In this document: positions 12,890 to 25,955 of the stretch, piece after piece
How positions within the stretch are numbered: the first letter of the stretch is position 1
Layout of the letters: each line of letters starts with the position of its first letter
Assembly: GCA_951230915.1 (NCBI GenBank)
Contig: OX579634.1
Coordinates: forward strand, 54,201,570 to 54,265,569
From: Antitrichia curtipendula
Lineage: Eukaryota > Streptophyta > Bryopsida > Hypnales > Leucodontaceae
Length of the DNA stretch: 64,000 bases
Direction of reading: 5' to 3'
The notes under the pieces: generated by a model
Told to the model about the DNA's origin: nothing
The model's input: only the letters and a program-made list of their open reading frames with translations
The model's database searches: none
Position numbers and translations under genes: made by a program

Positions 12890-13540
12890 TTCAGGGTTGG
12901 GATATCATTGGCTTATTGTTGCGGGGCTCCTGGATCTAGGGGCAGCAGAAAGGCCCCTTGCACGCACGTTAACAATGTTATGTGAAGAAATACAAGAATA
13001 CGCCACACAAAATAGGGGGCCTTTTTTTACATTTACCCTGGGGTCAACTGATCGAATCCTCCCTGCCTGGAAACAGCCGGAAGCTCGGCTAGAATAGAGA
13101 GCCAGGCAGACCCAGGTAGAGGGAAGCTCGCTAATTTAGCATGAGGTCCACATTCCGACCTAGTGCAATGCATGCTCAAGCCGCCAGAGATGGCGGAGGT
13201 CGAGGTCCAGTTTCTGATTCCCAACTGCCCGACGGGCAGGCAAGAAATGGTCAATTCAGTTCAGACAACCCTGGATGACTGGACGGCTGGATGGATCTTC
13301 TTCCATGAGCTGCCCTGCCCGTCCGACCCAGCCACACGAACGGATTGACGGATCGGCCTGATTGCCAGTGAGGGCAATGATCCAGGCCACACGACTTTCT
13401 AAACTTCCGTCAGTTGGGGCCCCTTTTCAGTCAGATGCGCATAATAACGCCACACTATTAGAAGGTAGATCGAATAGGTATATGAGCCACACTATTTAGA
13501 GGGTAGGTCCAATAGCCTATACATGGAGCCTGCCAAATGG
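12890..13540. other. G+C-rich island without recognised gene
   Basis: Base composition changes abruptly here. Short frames exist on both strands (for example 12,897-13,097 and 13,033-13,254) but they overlap each other and match nothing I recognise. A partial direct duplication is visible: CGCCACACTATTAGAAGGTAG (13,449 onward, first 20 bases shared) and AGCCACACTATTTAGAGGGT (13,485 onward). It could be a decayed element or gene fragment; function unknown. Confidence 0.35.
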
Positions 13541-13549
13541 CCCCCCCAG

Positions 13550-15158
13550 GGAAAGATGCAGTGCTGGTTGTTTCATTTATTTTAGGCAATGCAATAAATG
13601 ATTTTCTCTAGAGTGATGAATCTACTTACGTCCATGAAAATGGATGAAACCTGCAATATATGGATGAAAAATATGTATTCATCCAAAAAAAATTACAATC
13701 ATCCAAAATAGAGCAATACCATCCCAAAACTTGGTAGCATTTTGCAATTTCATCCAATGAAAAAGGAAGAATATTTCACCAAATATTCCCTAAAAAACTT
13801 TGCGCTAGTGTTTTGTGAAAATTTGCTCAAAAAAAACAATAGTGGATAGATCTCCAACATTAAGTAATCCTCTAACTCCCAATAGGGTGGGACCCCTAAA
13901 AACGCCACTTTTTTGCTACTCTATCTAGTAACTATTAGACTAGTCAAATTTTCATATTTTCTTGTTGATAAGTGAAAAGAGCCATTCCAACACAGTAAAG
14001 AACACAACATTTTTGGCACCGTAAGCAAAAGTTATGAAGGGTCAAAGGCTTTTGGTAGAGGTTCTAAAATCATTTCTTTCACATATATACATATTGATTT
14101 AGGAAATATATCTAGAGTAGTAACAATGGTTTTGGATCAATATCCCATTTGGAAGAGCCCCCCTTATTGGTTGCAAAGATGAAGTTTATTCAAATGTTTT
14201 ACCTTGGGAAAATCAAGGGACAAATTATTTGCCATGAAGGGTTAAATTTGCAAACTTTGGAACCCTAAAAAAGTCTTGCTATTCCTTCGGGAGACAAAAT
14301 GGGATTTTGGGTAGGTTTCTACGGTCTCAACTTTTGTCTTTATTTTCTTGAAATATTTTTGGGAGGTAAAAAATAAAACATATTAGGCTTGGGGGGGAAT
14401 ATAATTTTTATTTGAATGGTACTCAAGAACAAAAGTTATGCATTCCTAAGCCTAAAATGGGGTTCGTCATGCAACATAGAAAGAATCATAAAAAGTAAAA
14501 TAAATTATTTAAATCTTTGTTTCTTATAGAAAGTCTTTTTGTCTACATAAAAAGATTCTATTCATTCTATTTGGATTAGTGATGAGAAATTTATGGACAA
14601 TCTTGTTTGGAAGGCAATAAAGCATCTTCTTGAAACAATAATTTAAAGGATTCAGTTTTTAACGCAATTTTTACAATTAAAAATAAATAAAGTTGACAAG
14701 GTATAGTTCACTTCTAGATTAACCACACCATTGGGATTACTGTATATCAATTCCATCTGCAATTCCATCTTAGATGATTTAATTATTCCTTCTATCTTGT
14801 AGCTATTTCTACGTAACAATTTTTCAAAGAATGAAAATCAGGTCAATTTTAATTAATTTTTTTCTAGACTTCCAACTCAATTCTTCAACATGATTTTAAA
14901 AAGAATTTAACTATTGGTAGTGCTAAAAGTTTAAGCTAAAAAGATTCAAAGCCTTAAAATCTAGTTAAGCAAGGTGTAAAAACAACTTTCTTCTCTTCAA
15001 GCGCAAATATCTTACAATCCATGAAGTAAAGTTTCTTAAATTTCTTTCACACATTCTCATGTAGGTCTAGTGCAAGATCCTAATATTGATATGAAAGAAA
15101 AAAAAATTATCATTTTTTGCACTTTGCAATAGAAATGGCAATTTTGAGTGGAATTTGA
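13550..15158. other. Intergenic DNA with fragments of dispersed repeats
   Basis: Contains fragments resembling the interior of the 19,540-20,887 element, for example the block around GGGATTTTGGGTAGGTTTCT at 14,303. No gene is supported. Confidence 0.35.
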
Positions 15159-15655
15159 TTAACTACCAAAGATTTTTGACTATATTTTTTCCAAAAACGC
15201 TCTAAAATTGACATTTCTGGTATAAGTACCAAATTTTAGAAAAACACACTTTTGGATACAAGTAAGTGTAGGATCTTGTAGTACGTTGGTTTGAGAAGAT
15301 GTGGAAAAAAATTTAGAAATTTTCACCTTGTAGATTGCAAGATATTAGCGTTTGAAGTGACATAATTATTTTGGGGGGCCATGCAAAAAACCAGCCATCT
15401 ACACTTCACAAGGTCACATTTGTATGAAAAAATGTCTAAAATGGTGGTGATTATTTATTGGATTCTTTAGATTCATTCTTCAAAGCAATCTAGCTACATG
15501 CGTTAAAAATTTCAGATCATTTGGAATTGAACAACATATAGAAAAAAAATAGTAAAGAGAAAGAACTAACTAATTTTTCAAAATACAAAATTGTTAAAAA
15601 TTTATTTATGGAATTGAAAAATGCCAATCCCAATGGTTATAATGTTGAGTTACTA
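15159..15655. mobile_element. Truncated TTAA-family element
   Basis: It begins with a decayed end (TTAACTACCAAAG) and follows the interior order of the 7,122-8,051 and 39,836-40,789 elements: ACATTTCTGGTATAAGTACC, then AGGATCTTGTAGTACG, then AAAATGGTGGTGATTATT. It stops at about 15,655, before the expected right end. Confidence 0.55.
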
Positions 15656-18374
15656 CCTCTTTTGAGGTGATAGGGATAGTGTAAAACTATGTACAACCCT
15701 AAAACTATGTAAGGTAGTTAGGGAATAATTTTGTGTACACATGGCATGTAGCCATTGAACAAAAATCATTTCCAATTCCCTACATTAAAATACTCAAACT
15801 CCGAATTTACTTCTTTCCTCCTCGATTCCTTTCTTCTTGTAGCAAACACTAAATTACATTAAAAATTTCAATTCTATAAAAAACACAACAACAACAACAA
15901 CAATTTAATGAGAGACTGTAATTTACTCCTCATAGTCCCGCAGTCACCGCTTCAGACATCCTACTACACTACTTCAATCAAAGCACAATAAACATGTAAC
16001 CAACACTTCCATCTTCAAAGTGCAAGTGTTGTTTCTTAAATGCAAGTTATTAATCATATTTATTTGTGTTTTCAAATGCAAGTTTTTCTTTGAGGTTATT
16101 TGTCTATCAAGTATCAAATTTTGTCCATGGGGAATTCTTTAAAGAACCTAATTGATGTTTTGTTTTAAAATTGCAAAGACTTTCAATTGTGCATCCAAGC
16201 AAACATTCCACTTGTTGAGAATTTTGCACAGTGAAAAACAATGTTTAATGGAATTTGCATCAATTTGAATACTCGCGTTGCGATTTTGGAACTTTTGCAT
16301 GTGAAGCCTTCAGTTTGCACATGTTGCTATCAATTTAAGATTTATAGATAGGAAGATTAATTGAAGCAACTCCACTATTAACTTTTCAATTGGTTGTCAT
16401 TATCTAACTTATCTTTGAGAATTTCTTGTACATTGGTAGTATAAGTGATAAGTTGGTGTAATTATACAAGTCACAAAGTTTGGATACCCAAACAAGAAGC
16501 ATCCTATCAAGGTAAATGTCGAGTGACTTTGCATCTATGTCAAGGTAACTGCAATTTGCCAAAGTTTCACTACCATACATTGCGGCACTTGATTTAAACA
16601 TGGCTGTTGATTGTCTTCTCCAACAACGTCCTCACAACATAGGCGAGTTTCAATACAATTACTATGACCTCATTTGCAATTTTGAAAGGTAGACAAATGA
16701 TTCGAGTAGGTGGAACACATTTACTAATGGCTTTTTCAAGCCAAATCACATTGCACTAGGGATTATTGTTTTCTTTTCAAATCATACGGCTGTTGATTTT
16801 TGAGAGGGGAGGGTATTGTTTTCTTTTTGAATCACATGGCTGTTGATTTTTTAGAAGGGTTGTTCAAGGAGGGGGCTACTTGTCTCTTATCAAATATTTT
16901 AAGTATCTTTTAAGTATTTTTTTAATTTTAATGCTAAAGTGGGGAGCTAAATATTTATTTAAAAAATAATTAATAACTACTCTATTCTAGATAATGAAAT
17001 GAAGGTTATGAGGAGTTGTATTTTACAAGCTATGAAATTAGAAAAAAATACAAAGTATTTTCTGAATTCAATTTTTGAAATTTTCAAAATATAAACAATA
17101 ATATGATATGATATGATATAGTTCAAATTTTTTCTTACCAAAACCTTTTGACAATTGAAAAATTTTAATCTCAATTTCTTGTCAAGCTATTTAGCAATTT
17201 AGATTATTCTTTCAATGTGTTGCCACCTTCCACTTTATCATTTTTCAAAAGGTGATTGTGAAGTTTTTCTTGGTTGAAATTTTTTTCCAAGGATTTACAA
17301 ACCATTTTCCAAATTTTGTCTAACATACACAGCTTAAAGAGCACATGTTTTTGTTTTTGGAATGTTTAAAAGACATGACTTTTGCTTGTGAGAAGGAGCT
17401 ATAGTATGATGGTTTTTGAAGTTTAAACACATTGATCTTTGCTATCATTTATCATTATAGGTTTTCACTTTAAATTTTAGGAAGATATGCTTGAACAAGT
17501 TACTTTGAATGAGAATACAATGAGCAATTATGGGCCTAAAAACACTGCATAATTCCATGGATTAAACATAATTATCCATGTTATAAGACACACATTGTTG
17601 TCAAAAAAATATCTTTTGCCCCTTAAATAAAAATGTCTATAAATAAAATTTTAAATGTGATAAAATCTGATATTATAATTGTGTCGGATGAACATTTTAA
17701 AAGAAAATTTATAAAGATTAAATCTTATTTTATGATCAACAAAAAAAACTATTTTTATGTATAGTATGGATACAAAATTTTCATGAACTTATACTTTGAC
17801 ATAAGGCAATGAAAGATTTTATATGACCAACTACAAAGAGTGATTTGATTTTGGTGTAAATGGTTGAAATCAATAGTTATAGATGGAGGGGTTTTATTAT
17901 GTGAGTCTAGGGTCATATACACATGAGCCTAGAAGACTATACACCTATGTTATAGGTATCTATATTATGTAAATATTTAATGATTATAAGAAATCTATGT
18001 TATAAAAACCTATATTATAAATGTTTATGTTATAAATACCTTTAATGGTTGTAGGATATCTACTTGTACGTATATTCAAGGCTCATAAGCTTGCTTTTCT
18101 ATGCTCACATGTTAGCATCATTGGTAAAAAATAGTAGATAGCAAGCTTTCAACCAATGAGAGCCTATAAATTTGAGAAGATCAAGGAATGTAACTTTACA
18201 ATCAAAATTTTAAGTCTAAAAAAGAGAATGATGTATACAATACTTTTGTCCTTCATACCCCAAAAGTGCACAAGTTTTGAGCTCTCTAAATGTATAGTTG
18301 ATCAAGTCCATCTCAAGCCCCATGAACCTTCAAAGGATATTTCAAGACTTCTAAATCTAAGTGTAAAAAGGGCC
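15656..18374. other. A+T-rich intergenic DNA
   Basis: No gene found. An (ACA)n microsatellite lies at about 15,885-15,902. A decayed tandem array of TATGTTATAAATACC-like units covers about 17,940-18,050. The remainder has no visible structure. Confidence 0.4.
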
Positions 18375-19262
18375 TTAACCCTTTAGTGACCGTGGTTGAT
18401 TTGGGAGGCGGGCGTAGTTTTTCAAGAAAGTGAACTTTGTGGCCACTCTAAAGATGTAGTCTTAGATCAAACTGTATAAGGTGTTTCCATAAGGGAGATT
18501 CTTCAACCTAACAAAAAATCAAACTCATCCAACAGTACAAATCTCTATAAATAAGGTAGAAGGTCCATAAATTAACCTTTTAAGGGCTAAAATTCAATTT
18601 TGGGGAGGTGAAACATCTTTTAATATTTTTTAGTAAATTTTCCACAAAATTCAAGTAGAATAGACATCTAACCCAAGTCGTTTCATATTTTTTCAAGCTT
18701 TGTGAAATTAGTTACAAATTTTTGAAGTTCACAAAAAATGGTCATCTGTGGTTATCAATGCGAATACCCTTCTAAAATGTGCAGATTTGGTACATTGAAG
18801 AAAGTGAAATATACCTCTACATCATGTTTGCTTCTAGAGCCTTGTTGGAGTTTGAGTTGCTTTCCTTAATTCTCAAAAATCAACGATTTGAATGACCCTT
18901 TTGAATATGCGCTACATAAATACCAATGCATAAGTTTACTTTGGGCATTCATGAGATTACAAAGAAACACTTATGCCTTGTCAAGACATCAAGTTACAAA
19001 AAAATCTCACAATTTGGTTGACATTTTTTTGTATTTTTGTTGAACACTTTCCATTTAAAGGTCCAGGCCATTTGAGTTTGCAACCTCATAGCTAATTCAT
19101 CAATGCTCCAACTCCCTTAAAATTGGTTTTGTTTGAAGCGCATGAAGACACTCTAATTGCGTTACTCTTTGAGTTTTTTGTGATCAAATGTATTTTGAAT
19201 AGCATCAAACCAAAAGTCCCAAAATCGACCACAAAGTGGTCGACCGGTCACTAAAGGGTTAA
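18375..19262. mobile_element. TTAA-flanked element A, piggyBac-like, 888 bp
   Basis: Left end TTAACCCTTTAGTGACCG and right end CGGTCACTAAAGGGTTAA are perfect inverses over 18 bases including the TTAA. Just inside, TGGTCGACC occurs next to the right end. No transposase frame is present. It abuts the next element and shares the TTAA at 19,259-19,262. Confidence 0.75.
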
Positions 19263-19543
19263 CCCCTCACCGCCGGAGTCCTAACCATGTCAAAAAACAA
19301 ACTTCCTTTTCAAGTGTTATAAGTCTGAATTTGAGTATTGAACCTATGAACTTATGAACTTCGATTGGCTTTCAAGAAATTAATAAAGCTTATATTGATC
19401 TGAAAATTGTACCACATAAACTAGAAGAGAGAGTGGAACTTTACGAACAAGTTTTATTGAATTTGGACATCGGATGCAAAAGTTGCAACACTTTGAATTT
19501 TATGTGAGGACACTTTTTGTCCCCTCCGGCGATGAAGGGTTAA
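19259..19543. mobile_element. TTAA-flanked element B, piggyBac-like, 285 bp
   Basis: Left end TTAACCCCTCACCGCCGGAG and right end CTCCGGCGATGAAGGGTTAA are inverse with two mismatches in 20. It shares one TTAA with element A on its left and one with the element on its right, so three elements lie edge to edge. Confidence 0.75.
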
Positions 19544-20887
19544 CTCCTAGAGATTCAAAAAGTCATGGAATGAATTTTTATAGGATTTTGGGCAAGTTCT
19601 TATGATGTCAAATTTGATTATAAGTTCTTAAACTTTTTTGGAAGGTAAATGGAATATATTAGATTCCTGAAAATATAAAATTTATATCATTTGTTGTGTG
19701 GAAGAAAAAATTATACCCTCCTAAGTACAAATGCTTTAGCATAGACACTCCCCAAAATACAAAATATTAAAATTAATTGTTAAATTTTCTTCTTCTCATA
19801 ATATATATTTTATGTCTTCTTAAAAAGATTTTACTCATTCCATTTGGATAAACAATGCTAAACTTATAAAGAGTCTAGTCTTGCAAGCAATTAGGACAAT
19901 CTCTGAAAATGATATATAGGATTTGTTTCTTAATTCATTTTTTACAATTTTATAAAACAAAGACACTATAGGGGATATACTACTTGCTACAATGATCTCA
20001 CGGTTAGGATTGATATATTTCAATTCTATTTTAGAACTATTAACAATCTAACTTTTCTTTTGCAAAGAGCAAAAATAATTGATTTATGTTTTGCATATCT
20101 ATCTATAGGATCTTTTACTAAACTTATACAAGAATATGTGGAAGAAATTTCAAAAACTCTTACCACTTAGGTTGAAAAATATTTTCATTTAAAATGAACA
20201 AAATATTTTTTGTTGCACATTGTGGGATTAGGTTATTAGACTTTGAAGCTTTTGACCTTAAAAATTTTGCACTACATATTTTGCTTTTGTAATTTTTTCT
20301 ATTGAAAAATTGAATTGAAAATTTAGAAGAAATATTTTCAAAAACACACACTTGATTTTAGTTCTTTAAAAATTTGTTAAATAGAAGTAGGTACTAAACT
20401 ATTAATATCTCTAAGATGGAATTAAATCACACTAATCACAAAGGTGAGATTATTTTATCAAATAAATTGAACCTTGTAGAATTTATATTTTTTTTGAAAA
20501 AATATGAAAATTGAGTTAAGAAAAACAAATCCAATACATTATTTTTTCTATAATTGTTTGAAAAAACAAGATGCTCCATAACTTTCACATTACTAATACA
20601 AATGGAAGAAATTAAATTCTTTATATAAATCCAAATATAATCTATGAGAAACTTTTTTTTTTTTTAATTATTTCAAAGTTTTGTGTTTTTTTGTTGCCAT
20701 TTTGTGCTTAATGGGGTATAACTCTTGCTCTCAGCCACCGATTGAAATAAAAATGATACTTCTACAAAGGTAATGATTTTTTCTATCATTGAATTTTTTT
20801 TTAAAGTCTTACCAAAAATTGAGATTATAGGATTCTAGCCAAACTTTAGTTTGTCCCTCAATGGGACACTTGTCTTTTAGCGGTTAA
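19540..20887. mobile_element. TTAA-flanked element C, piggyBac-like, decayed ends
   Basis: It starts TTAACTCCTAGAG and ends CTTTTAGCGGTTAA, a diverged version of the CCCCTAAAG/CTTTAGGGG ends. Interior blocks resemble the 2,164-2,753 element (the terminal part around CCCTCAATGGGACACTTGTC) and sequence near 14.3 kb. No coding capacity. Confidence 0.5.
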
Positions 20888-21557
20888 AGGGATTCAAAGT
20901 CTAGAATTCAAGTAAACCAAGGTGGAATTTTTTTTCTTCAATTTGAACACTTATATCTTATACTTTGCATGGCCAAAGTGTCCGAATTTTTTTTCATTTT
21001 AGTGAAATATAGCCACAAATCTTTAGATGTTAAGGTAGAAATACATGTTTTCATTCTTTTAAACAACATATTATACCTCAAGATATTACATGGCAAGATT
21101 TTTGTTATATTTTTGCAATTAGGTTAATATAATTAGAGATGGTTGCTAAAACAAAAGTGAAATTTCAACAATTTCCAAAAAGATATTAATTGCCAAAGTA
21201 AGATTCCAATAAGCATCCTAATCTTTTCTTTTTTTCTTTCATGCACACTTCTTAGACATCTTAGAAAGTTTGGATGTTCATATTTCCAAGATTGGTTTAG
21301 AGATCCTAGTTGAAAATGGGTGCTTCTACCTTAAACTTGTTTACATATTGGGTTGATATTTGGTGTGAGTGTTCCATAATATTTGATTGGCAAATGAAGA
21401 AGATTCCACTACACTTCATCATGCATTATTTGGACATTGCATGAATAAACTATGATTTTTAAGAAAAAATATGTAGGTATTCCTTATAAATCAACTCCAA
21501 ACTTTCGATTAAGGAAGATTGACCCCTTCATTGCTTCAACCAAGGATAATTGTAAAA
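20888..21557. other. Intergenic DNA left of the copia element
   Basis: A+T-rich, no gene or ordered repeat found before the dispersed repeat that the copia element interrupts. Confidence 0.35.
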
Positions 21558-21617
21558 AATTGCCCCCTATTTTGTGCTGTGTTTATTTGTATTTATTCAC
21601 CTCTTTTATCTAATTTG
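21558..21617 (+). repeat. Left half of repeat R interrupted by the copia element
   Basis: TTGCCCCCTATTTTGTGCTG here matches the start of repeat R at 38,145. The repeat stops at TAATTTG, and the continuation (GGACCTCTGA) is found on the far side of the retrotransposon from 27,172. This independently confirms the copia borders and target duplication. Confidence 0.7.
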
Positions 21618-21874
21618 TATTGAGATTACAAAGTACTTCAATGGAAGAAAGGCTTTACTTAGATGGTAGGAAGATACCAAACCCCATGAGTGGGTTGAAC
21701 ATAAGGTAGAAGCCTTTCACTAGTTATCCACATACATTATGGGATAACTAACCACCATGGGCTGTCTTTGACTACAAGCAATATCCAAGAGACTCTAAGT
21801 CTAACTAAGAGTCTAACACTACTCCTAGGGCTGAATGTACATAGTCTACAACAATATGTACATGATCTTCAACA
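21618..21874 (-). repeat. Copia 3' LTR (left copy)
   Basis: On the minus strand it begins TGTTGAAGATC and ends CTCAATA. It matches 26,910-27,166 except at a few positions, for example GTCTTTGA versus GCCTTTTA near 21,763, and one base near 21,851. Confidence 0.93.
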
Positions 21875-23231
21875 CTCCCACTTTGCAAGTGGTCAAAGGC
21901 TCCAAGGCCCATCTTCTCAATCAAGTTTTGGTGTTGTGGCTTCCCAAGGGACTTGGTCAGCACATCAGCAACCATAGCTTGGGTAGGCACATACTTGAGT
22001 TCAATTACCTCAGCCTCCACTCGTTTACGAATGAAATGGTGTTGCATATCAATGTGCTTCGTCCGAGAGTGGTGGGTGGGATTCTTGGCCAAAGCAATGG
22101 CTCCTTGGTTGTCACATAAGATTTGTGTGCTCTCCACTTGGACAAGGCCAACATCAGCCAAGAGTTGCCTCAACCAAATGGCCTCCTTGGTGCATTGGCT
22201 TATGGCCATGTATTCAGCCTCCGTTGTAGAAAGAGCTATGGTGGGCTGCCTCTTGGAATTCCAAGTAATGGCACCCACTCCAAACATAAACACGTAACCG
22301 GTGGTGGATCTCCTATCTGCTTCATCACCCGCCCAATCCGCATCACAAAAGCCATGCAACTTCAGCCCCTTGGCACCCCCAAGTTGCAACTTCAGCCCAA
22401 GTGTGCCTTGAAGGTACCTCATCACCCTCTTGACCGCAACCCAATGCTTTGGGCCATACTTGGATGTGTGTTGACTCACAACACTCACCGGGAAGGCCAA
22501 ATCAGGCCTTGTGGCTACCATGGCATACATCAAACAACCAACCGTTGCCTTGTAAGGCACACCATGCATTTCAGACCTCACCTCTTCAAATTCAGCATCC
22601 GTGAGCTTGGGCAACTTCCCATTAGTCTCAAGTGGTGTACCTATGGCTTTGCACTCCTCCATGTTGAACCGCTTGAGAATTTCTTCAAGGTACTTGCGTT
22701 GGCTCATAGTGATGGTGCGGGCAGCCCTATCCCTCTTGAACTCCACTCCAAGGCAATACTTCAACTCTCCAAGATCCGTCATCTCATACTCCTTCTTGAG
22801 CATATCCTTCACTTCAAGCATCTTGGTCATGCTACTTGCAAGGAGGATCAGATCATCCACATAGAGGATCACAATCACCAAATGCTCACAACTTTGCATG
22901 GTGTACAAGGAGTGATCAGCATAGCCTCTTTGGAAGCCCTTCCTTGCAAACATAGCATCAATATCCCTATACCAGGCTCTCCCCGATTGCTTCAATCCGG
23001 GAAGGGCCTTCTTCAACTTGCACTTGAGATGCCCTTGGCCTTCTTGCACAAAGCCTAGGGGCTGATCCATGTAGATGACCTCCTCCAACTTGGGGTTGAG
23101 AAAAGCCGTCTTTACATCCATTTGGTGCATCTCCAAGTCCATGGCTGCCCCAATACTCACAATGCACCTAATGGTGTTAAACTTCGCAACGGGGGCAAAG
23201 GTCTCATTGAAATCCACCCCTTCCACTTGAG
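21805..23231 (-). CDS. Copia pol, C-terminal part: reverse transcriptase and RNase H
   Basis: This frame holds the second half of the polyprotein. Reverse transcriptase carries the catalytic motif YVDDLIL (about 22,850-22,870), preceded by KTAFLNPKLEEVIYM and PGLKQSGRAWY. RNase H follows with DADWAGD, LSTTEAEYMA and the LCDNQGAI region. The end, after KYVPTQAMVADVLTKSL, runs into the downstream LTR. It is in a different frame from the upstream integrase part. The two halves are interrupted at a homopolymer at 23,232-23,235, so no intact full-length pol is encoded. Confidence 0.93.
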
Positions 23232-25202
23232 AAAACCCCTAGCAACCAGCCTTGCCTTGTACCTCAAAATGTGACCCAAAGCATCCCTTTTGGTGGAGAA
23301 AACCCACTTACAACCCACACTTGATCTCTTGGAAGGGAGGGGTGCAAGATCCCATGTCCCTTTGTCAATGAGGGCCTTGTACTCCTCTTGCATGGCCAAC
23401 TCCCACTTGCTTGCATCTTCACAATTCAGCACCTCTCCAAGTGTAGATGGATCTCCAAGGAAAGCCACATTGGCTTGATCTTCATGTTGTGGGGGAAGAA
23501 TGTGATTCAGCCACCAATCTCCAAGGGGCTTGCGGGTCCTTGTTGGATAACGTGGCTCCTCCATGGTCTGATCTTGCTCTTCCAAGGGCTGATCTTGCTC
23601 TACCAAGGGCTGATCACGCTCTTGCTCCCTTGGTGAAGTACTTGGAGAAGGGATTGCTGATCTCTTCACTTGGGGTGTGGCCACCTTCTTCTTGGGCTCC
23701 ACCAAGTCTTCATCTTCCCCTCCTTGCTCTTCATCTTCATCTTCATCTTCTAGGTGCACTCTTGGAGTTGTGCCCACCTTTTGGGCTGGTCCTCTATTGC
23801 TCCCACTTGGGCTCATCTCCAAGAGCTTGGGATCAGCACCTCCATCCTCCAAGAAGGTCACATCTCTACTCTTGATGATCTTCTTGCTCTCCACACACAT
23901 CAGCCTATAAGCCTTGGTGCCCTCACAATAACCAAGGAAAAGACACTTGATGCCCTTGGCATCCAACTTGGTCCTCTTGGCACTTGGAACCAAGGCATAG
24001 GCAATGCACCCAAAAATCCGCATGTGAGACACATGGGGCCTAATCCCACTCCAAGCTTCTTGGGGTGTCATGCTTGTCAAGGCTTGTGTGGGGCACCGGT
24101 TCCTTGTATAAACCGCTGTAGACACCGCCTCACCCCAAAGCTCAAACTTCAGCCCTTGAGCATGAATCATGGACCTTGCCATCTCCACAATGGTGCAATT
24201 TGCACGCTCCGCCACGCCGTTTTGTTGAGGGGTGTAAGGTGCTGATGTGTGGTGCTCAATGCCATGGGCCTTCAAGTACTCCTCAAAGGCCTTGGACACA
24301 TACTCCCCTCCAGTATCCGATCGCAGCACCTTCACCTTGCAATCAGATTGGGCCTCCACAAGGGCCTTCCAAGTCTCAAAACGCCCAAACACCTCACTCT
24401 TGCACTTCAGCATATACACCCACACCTTGCGTGAGAAATCATCAATAAATGTCAAAAAATACCTTGCTCCTCCTATGGTGATGGTCTTCATTGGCCCGCA
24501 CACATCGGAATGCACAAGCTCCAATGGCTTGGTGGCCCTTGTTGCCCCATCCTTGGGGAAGGGCTGCCTTGCTTGCTTGCCCTCAATGCACCTCTTGCAC
24601 ACCATAGAACTCCAATCATGCTTGCAAGAGGAGAGGTTCAGCCCCTTCACAATGTGTTGAAGGCTCTTCATGCTCCTCACATTCAAGTGCCCAAGCCTCC
24701 TATGCCAAAGCTCCACAAGGTCTCCATGGGCTGATCCTTGGGCAACACATGCCAAGGAGGTGCCATTCACCTTGGTGAAGTGGAGGAGGTACAAGTTGCC
24801 CTCACGAGGGGCTGATGCAATCAAGACTCCACTTGGTGACCTCACAACACACCCCACATTGTTAAAATGCACTTTCAAACCTCCCAAAGACAATTTGCTC
24901 ACCGAAAGCAAGTTGGCATGCAACTTGGGGACATGGAGTGCCTCATGGATCTGAATCCTCTTGGTCTCCCCCTTCACTTGCACCTCCACAATGATGGTCC
25001 CCATGCCAAGGGCCTCCACCATGCCATTGTCTCCCAAATAAATCTTCTTCCCCGAGATGGGCTGATATGTGTGGAAGGCATCTCTATGGCTGGTCATGTG
25101 TTGAGTGGCCCCCGAATCCACAATCCATGTAAACATGTTGGCCTTATCCCCTCCTCCTTGGGTGGCAAAGGCAAAATCCTCCTCCTCCTCTTCTTTGGAG
25201 GC
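23232..25202 (-). CDS. Copia pol, N-terminal part: protease and integrase
   Basis: After an acidic stretch the frame holds the aspartic protease motif DSGATQHMT (about 25,105). Next is a GAG-pre-integrase zinc-binding segment with WHRRLGH and CKRCIEGK. The integrase core has HSDVCG, LRSDTGGEY and PYTPQQNGVAERAN, giving the two Asp and the Glu of the DDE triad. A region with many Glu and Asp follows (about 23,690-23,760 on the plus strand), then the start of reverse transcriptase (WVFSTKRDALG, KARLVARGF). The reading frame is lost at 23,232-23,235, where one T appears to be missing from a T run. It is in the same frame as gag but separated from it by a TAA stop. Confidence 0.92.
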
Positions 25203-25955
25203 TTAGTGTGCACTCTCCTTGCCTTTGGCTTGGCTGACCTTGCAATGCCTAGCAATGTGGCCTGATTTGCCACACTTGAAGCATGTCCTTGTCTCCTTGA
25301 ACTCCTTGGTGTTGCCTCCTTTGCCATGTCTTGACACAAGGGCTGATCCCTCTCCTTGGGACTCATTCTCCTTGCGCTTGGTCACCTCATGCATCAAGCG
25401 GGCCGTGACAAACTCCATGGTCAGCTCCTTCATAGGCCTTGTCTCCAATGCGGTGATGAGGAACTCATAAGACGGTGGCAAGCTCTCCAACAAAGTCATC
25501 ACCATATCTCCATCCGTCACGGGTGCCTCCAAACAAGCCAACTCATCCGCAAGAGCTTTGATCTTGTTGACATGATCCAACAAGTCATCCTCCTCTTGCA
25601 TCTTGCTAGTGAAGAACTTCCGCCTAAGAAAGAGGATGTTGGAGAGGCTCTTGGTCTCATGGATGTTGCAAAGGGTGGTCCATGCTTGGGCTGGTCCCTT
25701 GCAATGGCGAATGTGTGCAATTTGCCGATCCACAAGGTTGATGGCAATGAGAGCAAAGGCCTTCTTCTCCTTCCTCTCAAATGCCTTCTTGGTGTTTGGA
25801 TCAGCATCTGCACTTGGGGGCTCCTCACTCCCATCCACCACCTCCCACAAGTCCTTCTCCGCAAAGATCATCTCCATCTTGAACTTCCACATGCCAAAGT
25901 GCTCCCCATTGAACTTGTCAATGATGCGCACGCCTTCTCCTCCACTTGATGCCAT
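25203..25955 (-). CDS. Copia gag, 250 residues
   Basis: The start at 25,955 gives MASSGGEG followed by the typical copia Gag beginning (FNGEHFGMWKFKMEMIF). The UBN2-type Gag body is intact. A CCHC zinc knuckle (C-x2-C-x4-H-x4-C, residues about 225-238) sits just before the TAA at 25,203-25,205. The stop is in frame with protease, so the element would need readthrough, or the stop is a late mutation. An upstream in-frame ATG at 26,000 would add 15 residues with no family resemblance. The product packages the element RNA into virus-like particles. Confidence 0.92.
   Translation of the reverse strand: MASSGGEGVRIIDKFNGEHFGMWKFKMEMIFAEKDLWEVVDGSEEPPSADADPNTKKAFERKEKKAFALIAINLVDRQIAHIRHCKGPAQAWTTLCNIHETKSLSNILFLRRKFFTSKMQEEDDLLDHVNKIKALADELACLEAPVTDGDMVMTLLESLPPSYEFLITALETRPMKELTMEFVTARLMHEVTKRKENESQGEGSALVSRHGKGGNTKEFKETRTCFKCGKSGHIARHCKVSQAKGKESAH

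Noticed and set aside
17940..18050. Functional tandem array of TATGTTATAAATACC-like units
   Set aside because: The units are few and very diverged; it is more simply low-complexity A+T-rich sequence.
21835..25949. Many plus-strand open frames of 60-311 codons opposite the copia element
   Set aside because: They are antisense shadows of the gag-pol frames, which have clear protease, integrase, reverse transcriptase and RNase H motifs on the minus strand.
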